A stretch of DNA of 64,000 nucleotides from HXMU1420-13 sp965249965 (GTDB lineage Bacteria > Bacteroidota > Rhodothermia > Balneolales > Balneolaceae): the NCBI GenBank assembly GCA_965249965.1, contig OZ252262.1:1736001-1800000 (forward strand). Reading direction: 5' to 3'. Shown here one piece after another: positions 34,791-46,700 of this stretch. The stretch's first letter is position 1; each line of letters starts with the position of its first letter. The notes under the pieces were generated by a model, which had not been told where the DNA came from, did no database searches, and was given only the letters and a program-made list of their open reading frames with translations. The translations under genes and the position numbers were made by a program.

Positions 34791-37700
34791 ATGAGGATTT
34801 CAGCGACTATTGGTGAACAAATAAGAACCGCTTTCTGTGGGGGGCTTTTAGGGGTCCTACTTTTCATTTTAATGCCAAGAAATGCTTTTGCGTTTCAGGT
34901 AGATTCACTACAACAAGTACAGTCTTTAGATGGTCTCGCTCAATCTATTTTGAAATTTGGAGACTACGACGGAGATGGGGATTTGGATTTAATTATTGCG
35001 GGGACAAATAGTAGTTCGACACCAACTACAAAGCTGTATAAAAATACGAACGGTACTTTTACAGAAGATACCAATAGCAGTATAACCGGATTTAATTATC
35101 CCGGTCTGAGTTGGGGAGACATTGATGGGGATGGTGATTTAGATTTTGCTATTTCTGGGAATACCAGCACCGGTTTCCAGGCAAAACTCTATCTGAATGA
35201 TGGATCAGCAGTTTTTACTGAAGCTTCTTCTGACCCATTTTATGACGCCTATTGGGGAAATATGGAACTTGGTGATCTGGATAATGATGGGGACTTGGAT
35301 GTATTTCAAACAGGTTTGCAATCGAATGGTCAACGCGTAGCAGAAATATTCTGGAATGACGGTTCTGGTAATTTCACCATTGATACTAATAATTCATTTA
35401 CAGGAACAGGTGATGGTGAAACCCCCCTCGCTGATGTGGATAATGATGGCGATCTGGACATTTTACTATCTGGATATATTGATGCCGGTGGAAATATCAC
35501 ACAAGTGCATTTAAATGATGGAACCGGGAATTTTTCCTTATCCCAAAGTTTGCAAGGAGTGGCATCTAACGGGATGGATTTTGGGGATTATGATAATGAC
35601 GGTGATTTAGATCTCATTTTAACAGGGTTAGACTACAATGCTAGTGCTCGCAGAGCATATATTTATGAAAATGATGGAACGGGTAACTTCGCTATAGATG
35701 CCACCAACACCATTGCATCCGCAAGTTCTAGCAATGCCAAATGGGGGGATTATGACCATGATGGGGATTTGGATTTAATTGTAAGTGGTTTTTCAGATGA
35801 TTCTATCCGTGAGACATATATCTATACCAATAATGGAACTGGTTCGATGACCTATACATCTAACGGTGCGATTACCGGTAGTGAAGAAGGATATGTTGAT
35901 TGGGCTGATTTAGATGGAGACGGATTCCTGGAAGTAGCTATCACCGGTTGGGATGGTTCTACCCGAATGACTAAGATTTATCAGAATATTCGAATGCAGG
36001 CAAATGCTGTACCAACTGCTCCAACAAATTTACAAGCTACTGTGCTAGGTGATAGTGTAAGTTTTAGCTGGAATGCAGCCACAGATACTGATGGCGGGCC
36101 ACTTAGCTATGCATTGTTTTATCATAATTCAGATTCAAGTAAATACATAATTCCCGCCTTTTCGGATACTACCAATGGATTTCGCAGAGTAAATGGGTTC
36201 AGAAATCTGGGAATGACCACAACCCATAAAATTGCAAAAACTAATATTCCGTATGGTAGTTTTTCTTGGGGAGTACAAGCAATTGATGGAGCGGGTAAGC
36301 CAAGTGCTTTTTCAAAATCAACGGTAAATATTCAGCCACAGACTCCTACAAATTTAAATGCTTTAAGAAATGAACTTTCGGTTGATCTGACATGGACGGC
36401 CAATACCACCGATTCGGTTGAATATTACGTCATTTATAAAGAAGACAATAACTCAGGGCAGATTGATAGCATTGCTACTTCATCTACTAACAGCTTTACT
36501 TACTCGGGTTTAAATTACGGAAATACGTATGACTTTTATGTTGCCGCAAGAACAACAGCTGGAGTCAAAAGTGATCGATCCGACTCGGTGGAAATTGTAG
36601 TTCCGTCGCTTGACGCGCCATCCGGGCTTACTTTTACACGAAATGAATTATCCGTTGATCTCGAATGGAATTCGGTTCAAGGGGTTTCTGTGGATTATTA
36701 CATCATCTACAAAGAGGATAATAACTCAGGACAGGTTGATAGTCTGGGGTTCTCAAGCGACACAACCTTTACTTTTAGTGGGCTAAGTTATGGCAATACC
36801 TACGACTTTTACGTAGCTGCAAAAACAACAGCTGGAGTCATAAGTGATCGATCCGACTCGGTTGAAATTGTAGTTCCGACGCTTAACGCGCCATCCGGGC
36901 TTACATTTACCCGAAATGAATTATCCGTAGATCTGGAATGGAATAGCGTTCAAGGGGTTTCCGTGGATTATTACATCATCTACCGGGAGCTCAATAACTC
37001 TGGTCAGATTGATAGTCTAGGTTTCTCAAGTAACATAAGCTTTACCTATACAGGTTTAGATTATGGCAACACGTACGATTTTTACGTAGCCGCGAAAACA
37101 ACAGCTGGAGTAACAAGTGATCGATCCGACTCGGTGGAGTTTGTGGTTCCTTCGCTTAACGCGCCACAAAACTTACAATTCACAAGGAATAAATTATCGG
37201 TTGATCTAAGTTGGCAATCTGTAAACAACGTATCTGTCGATTACTATGTCATTTACAAAGAAGAAGATAATTCAGGCCAAATTGATAGTCTTGGCTTTTC
37301 TAATGACACTACATTTACCTATGCAGGACTTGATTATTCAAAAATCTACGATTTTTACGTGGCTACACGAACCACGAGCGGTAAACTTAGTAATCGCTCT
37401 GATTCTGTTGAATTTGAAATGCCTGCGGTTGGAGTATTCTCGCTTGACGCAGTAGACTCAACGGGATTCCAAAAGGTAGGTACATTTAACGGAATCACAC
37501 ATTTTGACTTTGCTGATTACGATTTAGATGGAGATTTTGATATGCTCGCCGTAGGGTATGATACTCTTTCAGGATTTCAATTAAAAGTTTTCGATAATGA
37601 CGGAGAAGGTAATTTTAGCAATTCAAACTTCTCAGTTTCTCAAATTGATGGTAGTGATCCTGAATTGACTTCGGTTAAATGGGTCGATGCAAACCTAGAT

Positions 37701-40700
37701 AATCTGCCAGACATATTTTTTAATGGATTTAATGGAGGGGGGACAAACACCAAACTTTATTTGAGTAATGGTGACGGTACTTTTAACGATTCAAATCTTG
37801 ATTTAATCAATACCTATTCAAAGGATGCCTATTTGTGGATGGATTTTGACACCGACGGCGATGATGATCTGTTGTTATATGGGAATGAATTATCTGGATC
37901 ATCCGCTATTCGTTTATATCTAAACGATGGTTATGGGAATTTAGCTGTCGAAGATAGTACTCTATTCACAACTAATTATGGGGTGGAAGGTGGAGATCGA
38001 TACCCGGTTGTGTTTCCTCCATTTGAAATGTTCGATTACGATAATGACCGGGATAAAGATCTTGTAGCATTAACAGAAGGAACGTTCACAATTTCAATAT
38101 TTGAAAATCAAGGGGGATTAAACTTTGTGAAGGATAATACAGTGCCTTTTGATGCGATTAATGCAGAAGTGATAGAAATTGCCGACGTAAATAATGATGG
38201 GTATATGGACATCATGTTTGCTGGAAATGATAATTCAGAAAATCCAAAAACCCAATTATATCTAAATAACTCTACAGGAAACAGTTATTCAAGTGGTCTG
38301 ATAAAGTATACAGGATTTACATTCCCTGGACTCACAGATTCAGATATAAAGATTAGAGATTTAAATAATAATAATGCCGCTGTTGAATTCATTTTAGCTG
38401 GGGATTCAGCAGGCGTACCCGTCACGCGTGTCTACTCAAATCTTGTCGAAGAAACCGGCGTTTTTGAAATAGGGAAAAGTGTATACTTTGAAAACGGAGA
38501 GCTATTAGGTCTCAAAGATGCCAATATTCGGATATTGGATCTGGATAACGATAATGATTTGGACGTTTTTATTAATGGAAATGTACTACCAAATCAGTCG
38601 GGAGATTATACTGGGCGTGTTTATTATTATAAAAATACAACAGCCAGCAATATTCCAGCTATTGATAATACAGTTGTCTATGCTCCAAGTGCCAGTATTG
38701 TAAATGATAGTCTTAAAATTGGAGATCTCCCGAGTTATAGTAATTACAGTTTCTATCTTTACAACACCGATTTATCCAAATATTTTATAACTCCTAAAGC
38801 GAATACTGTTACAGGTTTTAGAACAATCCCTGATAGAGCGCAAGTTGAGTTTTATTTACATGGTGGGAATTATGATACTGATCTTGAATTATCCCATAAA
38901 TTTGAAAGAAAGAATTTTCCTGGAGGAACCTATACGCTAGGTGTTCAAGGTATACGCAAGGAATCCCGTATAGGTGGTGCATTTAAAACAACCACCGTAA
39001 AATTTGGGCCACTGGCTCCTCAAAATGTGGTATCAAATGTTGATTCGGCGAACTTTGCAGTTACCTTAACATGGAGCCAAAACCCAGGCACCAACACTGA
39101 TAAATATGTTATCTATCAAACCTTTGATACCCTTTTAACAGCCAGTGCGTACGACCTTAATACCTACGATTATAGTGCAATAACTGTTGGAGAAACTACC
39201 GATACTACTTTTACCGTTAATTCAGTTCCGGCGAATAAAAACCTGTATTACTATGTAGCTGCCTTTACTAACGACAATAGTATTTCTCCACAATTCAGTG
39301 AGCTGTCAGAAGTCGATTCAGTTTTAATTACTACCGAACCATTCGAAGAAACGACCAATTCGATTACAGGTGTTGTGCTAGGAGCAACCACTTGGGGTGA
39401 TTATGATGATGATGGTGATTTAGACGTTGTAGTAACCGGTACTACTGGAAATGGAAATGTTGGCGCTATTGCTGAGCTGTGGGACAACGATGGTTCCGGT
39501 AATTTCAGTAAAAACACATCGGTTTCTTCCACGCTGGTTGGCGCTTACCGAAGTGGAGCTGCCTTCGGTGATTATGATAATGATGGATTCCTAGACCTTG
39601 TTATCATTGGATATAATACATCAAACGTTGGAACTACCACCCTCTACCATAACGAAGGTGATGGCACTTTTTCAGTTGTAAGTAATACAGGATTTGGAAA
39701 TGGTGCGTGGGCATCAGCATCCTGGGGTGATTACAACAATGACGGCTTCCTCGATTTATTTATTGGAGGATTATCTGGTTCTGGAACTCGTTTTAATATC
39801 ATTTATGAAAATAATGGCGATGGTACTTTTTCAGACGCAAATGCAGGTTTTCTTGGTTCTGCTGGTGGAGATTTTGTACATGCCGATTATGACAATGACG
39901 GTGATTTGGATGTAGCACTAGCTGGTTATACAAACTCAGGTAATGCTCAGTCAAAATTTTATCGAAATGATAACGGCACTTATAACGAAGTATCGGGTAT
40001 AAGTTCTTTATTGCTTGCTAACGACAATGCTACTATGGAATGGGGCGACTTCGACAATGATGGAGATTTAGATATGTTCAATGCTGGAGGTGGTAGTGCA
40101 AAAATTCTTCTCAATGATGGAAGTGGTGGACTTTCTGAAAGTGGGCTTTCTTTTACCGGGGTTTCCTCAGGATCGGCAGATTGGACAGATTATGATTTAG
40201 ATGGCGATCTGGATTTGTTTTATTCCGGTAATAATGGCGGGTCACAATCCTATCTTTACGAAAATAATGGTGATGGGACATTTACTGAAAATACGACCCT
40301 TGATTTTACCGTTGCAGAAACTGGTACTGTTGATTGGGTTGATGTAGATAATGATGGGGATGCCGATTTATTTGTTACTGGAAATCTGGGAACAGGAGCC
40401 ACAAATTCTATTTTATATAGAAATTTTATTACCAATACTAATTCGGCTCCATCAACTCCAATCAATCTAAGCCACACCTTTTCGACCAATAAACTTACCC
40501 TGAATTGGGATTCTGCCACAGATTCTGAAGGTGGTCCAATTAGTTATAGTTTATATTTAGTTAACGATGATAGTACGGGTTACTTAATTTCACCGGAAAG
40601 TAATGTAAGTAATGGGTACAGGCGAACTATAGGATTAGGTAATTCCGGAATTACGAATTCGCAAACATTTAATTTTCCTTTTCCACCAAATGGTAATTTT

Positions 40701-43700
40701 ACCTGGTATCTGCAAGCAATAGATGCAGCTGGTTTGACAAGCGGTTTTGCAAGTGCTTCTTTCACCGAAACCAATACTTACGTAAGTCCGCAAATACCCG
40801 AAAATGTTACGACAACCATAGGGAATTTGGAAGTAACGCTATCGTGGGACTCAAACACACAAGAGTATTTTGAAACATTTAAAATCTATCAGGAAAATGA
40901 CAGTACTGTAGTTCCATCAAATGTTATTGCAAATATTAGTGATACAAGTTACTCAGTAACAGGGCTGTTGTTTGAAACTGATTATCACTATTACATATCT
41001 GCAGTCGATTCGTTTGGAGTTGAAAGTGCTTTAAGTGTAAGGCAAGACGTTTTCTTTGAAGGTAGTTTTTCGGTTAAAGATGATTCTACTCTTACAGGAG
41101 TAAGATTTGGTGCTACTGCCTGGGGAGATTATGACAACGATGGCGATCTGGACGTTGTGATCACCGGAACAACGAATGGTGGAAATAATGGTGCCATTGC
41201 TGAGTTATACGATAATGATGGATCGGGTAATTTTACCAAAAACACAGCTGTTTCCAGTACCCTTATAGAAGCTTATCGAAGCGGTGCCGATTTTGGTGAT
41301 TACGACAATGATGGATTCCTTGATCTGATTATTATTGGATATAATTCATCGGGAACAGGAACAACCACACTTTACCACAATAATGGTGATGGTACTTTTA
41401 GTAGTGTAAATAATACCGGATTTACAAACGGTGCATGGGCATCCGCAGCGTGGGCAGATTACAATAATGATGGTTATTTGGATGTATTGCTAGGTGGAAT
41501 CCCATCCTCTGGGCCTCGATTTAATACTATTTACAGAAATAATGGGGATGGCACGTTTTCTGATGCTAATGCCGGAATTTTAGGCTCAGCAGGTGGCGAT
41601 TTTGTATTTGCAGATTATGATAATGATGGAGATTTAGACGTAGGTATTGCAGGCATGACTGATGCAGGTTATGCTCAATCCAGGTTTTACAGAAATGATG
41701 CAGGTACTTTCAACGAAGTATCAACGGTAAGTTTATACGCCAATGATAATGCTACCATGGAGTGGTCAGATTTCGACAATGATGGTGACTTAGATCTATT
41801 TAATTCAGGGAATGCTTCTGCTCAGATACTTATAAATGATGGGAATGGCAGCTTAACCAATAGTGGAATTTCATTGACGGGTGTTTGGGATGGTGCGGCT
41901 GACTGGAATGATTACGATTTAGACGGAGACCTGGATCTCATGTATATCGGAAATAATGGCGGACCATTGCATAATTTTTATCAAAATAATGGAGATGGAT
42001 CTTTTACTAAAGTAACAACCATTCCTTTTGAGAATTTAACGCTGGGTACGGTAGATTTTGTTGATATCGATAATGATGGAGATGCTGATGCGGTAAATAT
42101 CGGTTTCGATGGAGGAAGCAGTAAAGCAATTATATACAATAATAAAGCCGAAAACTTTGCAGGTTCAAATACGCCACCAACTATCCCGAATTCACTTACT
42201 CAAAGCATTTCTCAGAATGAAGTAACACTAAGTTGGACTCCATCAACCGATGCCGAAGGTGGCCCAATTACTTATAGTGTGTATTTGGTAAATGACGACA
42301 GCTCCGGTTTTATGCTTTCGCCCGAGAGTGATACCACTAATGGCTACCGAAAAGTAATTGGTATGGGAAATTCTGAACGTACAACATCGCACGTGTTTAA
42401 TTTCCCAACCCCACCAAATGGAGATTTTTCCTGGTTTGTTCAGGCTGTGGATGCTGCTGGGTTAACAAGCGATTTTGTTGGATCAAGTTTTTCATTGAAC
42501 ACAACCTATACCAGCCCTGAAATTCCTTCAAATATTACGTCTACAATTAATGAACGCGCGGTTACATTTTCGTGGGACTCTGTTGCACAAGATTACTTTG
42601 GCTCGTTCAATATTTATCAGGAAACGGATAGCTCAAGTTCGCCCTCAAATTTAATAGCAAGTCTTACGGATACTAGTTACACAGTTTCAGGATTATCTTA
42701 CGACACCAACTATTATTTTTATATCACGAACAAAGATCTATTTGATCAGGAAAGTGATCCGGCTATACGACAGGATATTTTTATCCAAGGAAACCTTACT
42801 CTACAAAATGACACGACTTTTACAGGAGTACATTTAGGTGCTACAGCATGGGGTGATTACGATAACGATGGAGATCTTGACCTTGTAATTACCGGTACAA
42901 CCAACGGTGGAAATTCGGGTGCAATAGCCGAATTATATGACAATGATGGATCCGGTAATTTTACCAAAAATACAGCTGTTTCCGATACTTTGGTTGGTGC
43001 CTATCGAAGTGGGGCAGCTTTTGGGGATTATGACAATGATGGATATAACGATTTGGTCATAATCGGCTACAACTCATCGGGAACCGGAACTACTAGTCTC
43101 TACAAAAATAATGGCGATGGTACATTTAGTACCATAAATAACACGGGTTTTGAAGGTGGAGGATGGGCATCCGCTTCCTGGGGAGATTATAATAATGATG
43201 GTTTAATAGATTTATTGATAGGTGGATTACCTTCTTCAGGAACACGTTTTAATACGATCTATAAAAATAACGGCGATGGAACCTTTTCAGACGCCAATGC
43301 CGGTTTTGTTGGAACAGCCGGTGGTAGTTTTACTGCTGCAGATTACGATAATGATGGAGATCTGGATGTAGTTCTTTCTGGGCGTGGGAATTTTGGTGGT
43401 GATGTAGGCAAATTCTATAAAAATGTGAATGGCTCATTCATCGAAAATGAAGTTCTCAGTCAACAATTGTTTTTTAGTGATAACGCCTTTTTTAAATGGG
43501 TAGATTACGATGATGACGGGGATTTCGATTTATTTATGACTGGAAATGGAGCCACCAGAATGTTGATTAACGATGGCTCGGGTGGACTTTCGAATAGCGG
43601 CCTGTCATTTTCATCAGTTTACCAAGGTGCTGCTGATTTTAGTGACTATGATTTTGATGGTGATATGGATGTATTCTATTCCGGCAATTTTGGCGGAAGA

Positions 43701-46700
43701 CAAGCATACTTCTATGAAAGTGACGGAGACGGCACTTTCACCTCCAATACAAACTACGACTTTCCGAAAACTGAACAAGGAACTAACGATTGGGTGGATG
43801 TTGACAATGATGGAAAACCAGAATTATTTATTACGGGGATATCTTCATCCGGGGATCGCATTGCAACATTGTATGAGAACATAACTTCGGGTTCAAACAG
43901 CACCCCATCAACACCAACAAATCTTACAACTACTGTTGGTGATGGAATCACAACATTTTCGTGGGATCCATCCTCCGATGTTGAAGGATCCGGGATTAGC
44001 TATAATGTATTCGTGTATAACCAAGATTCAACCACAGCGGTAACACCTTTCGATTCGGATACAACATCTGGTGTTCGACGACTCATCGAAATGGGAAATG
44101 CTGGAATTGATACGTCCTATTCTATCCTGATGAACACAGGAAATTACAGATGGGGTGTTCAGGCTGTTGATGCAACAGGAAGCTCAAGTACCTTTAGTAA
44201 AACTTCCACTTCTATTACTATTCAGGCAGCAGTAGATAGTATTTCATCAACGGTTGATGGTACTTCGGTTACCCTTACCTGGATTCCCGCAGATGGAACC
44301 ATTGATTTTTACACGGTTTATAAAATCAATGAAAGTGCTGTATCGGACAGTATTGGTACAATATCAGATACTACATTTACCATCAGTAATTTAGACAGAG
44401 ATGAGACCTTTTATTTTAGCGTGAAAGCGACTTCGAGTGCAGGAATTACAAGTACATTTAGTCCTTTAGCGAGTGCTTTTATCGATCCATATTATTCTGA
44501 AGTAAGTATTTTGAGTAGTAATCCAGGTTCGAGTGAACAATATTCATCGTTCGCAGATACAGATAATGACGATGATTTCGATTTAATAATTGCTGGTAGT
44601 AATCTATATCCACGGTTCTACCAAAACACATTAAACGATACTCTGCTCTATAGTTCTGATATATCTAGTGATTTTGAAGAGTTCACAAATTCAGGCGCTG
44701 TTATCTCTTTTGCCGATTATGATAATGATGCAGATTTAGATGTATTGATTTCAGGTAATAGATATATTTCAGGTTATATTTTCTCTTCTATTCTCTATAA
44801 AAATAATGGGAATAATGATTTTACGAATGTAGGTGCAGGTTTAGTAGGTATATCAAATGGGGTACATGCATGGGGTGATTATGATAATGATGGTGATCTA
44901 GACTTATTTTTAGGTGGATATAAGTATGGATGGGATGGTGAATCTAAATTATATGAAAATAAAAATGGAAGTTTCATCGCAGATTCTGTGACTAGTTTTC
45001 CCAACGGGCGAACATTTGATGCAGAATGGGGAGATATTGATAACGATAGAGATATTGACTTAGTGATATGCAATGAAAACGAAACATCTATCTTTAGAAA
45101 TAATGGACAAGGGGGATTAATAAAAGATCCAACAACATTGCAATATTTAGGCTATGATTGTTCTCTATCAATGGCCGATTATGACAATGATAAAGATCTA
45201 GACCTATTAGTTTTTGGGACTGCGAGCTACTATTCTACACCTCAAACCATTCTTTATAAAAATGATGGTTCTGGAACCTTCAGCAACTCAGGAAATTCAT
45301 TCAGCAATATAGCTTCCGGAGATTCCGATTGGGGAGACTTTGATTTAGACGGGGACCTCGACATCCTAATCTCTGGATATACAAGTCTTTATTACGGGTG
45401 GTCAACGACAAAAATTTATATTAATGACGGAATCGATTCATTCTCTGAAATTACTATCGCAACAAGCAATGGAGCGGAAAATGGCGCTATTAACTTTGTT
45501 GATATCGATAATGATCAGGATCTCGATATTTTCCTTTCAGGAAGTAGTGGGGCTAGATATTTCAAAAACGCAGTAAATACTACAATTTCCGCACCCGCCA
45601 GTCCATCAAATATTCAACATAGATTGTATGCAGATACACTCAGGATATCCTGGGATCCATCGAGTGATGCCAATAGTGAACCAATTACGTATGAAGTGAT
45701 GGTTGCTTTAAACGATACGGGATTGGTAACTCCTCTTTCCAGTGATTCTTCCAATGGAACACGCAGATTACGCCAACGTGGCAATGCAGAATTCAACAAT
45801 AGTTTTGATATAATTGGTTTAAATACTGGTACTTATAAAGTTGGAATTCAATCTATTAATGGGGCTTCCATTGCCAGTGAATTTGAACTGTCTGAAGCAA
45901 AAGTTGGCAGCTATGTAGATTTCTCAGATTCGCTTTTTTATATGGATACAGATTCAGTCTTGGTGTTTAACCCGTTGGTTTATCATCCTTCAGGCGATTC
46001 AAGTTTTACATTTTCATTAAAATCGGGTGACGGTGGAACAGTATTTATTGATGAGAATAATAACAATGTAGTTGATGCCGGGGAAGCTCTTTCTCAAGGA
46101 CAAACCTATTACTATGCGGATATTCAATCAGACTCAATTAAATATGTGTCAAGTGTCGGGCGATATGATGAATCACCATTGAATTTTTCGTCAATTATTT
46201 ATCCGGGTTCTGCTACCCCAAGTATTCTAACTCTTGATCAAACTCCAAGCATTTCTGGTACCGCAGATCAGGGAGGATGGTATCTCTTATCTAATTCGAT
46301 GGATACACCAGTTGGAACTTATCTTGAGAATGTATGGACACAAGGTGCGGTTAATGCGGATACGGATACGGGAACTCCTAATTTATATACATTCAGCCAA
46401 GACAGCGCCAAGTATATTCCACTAACCACTGATCTAGATACAACCAAATTAGCAGCTGGAACAGGCTTACTTGCGTACCTTTTCCCAGATGACAATTACA
46501 ACGATTCTGAAGGTCCGGTTGACGGTGGCTGGCCAAAAGAGCTATCGAATTTTGGAAATCCTTTCGATAATTCGGTTGAAATTCCGGTTCGTAACGTAGA
46601 CGTTGACGGATCAAGCACGACAACTGGTTCCGAAGGGTTTGCTCTGCTTGGAAATCCATATCCATTCACAATTTCTGTGGATTCTTTAGTTACAGAATTA

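Noticed and set aside
40256..43951. Several long open frames on the minus strand inside the giant gene
   Set aside because: They mirror the repeated coding strand (codon pattern GAT/AAT read backwards) and have no starts, motifs or composition of their own.
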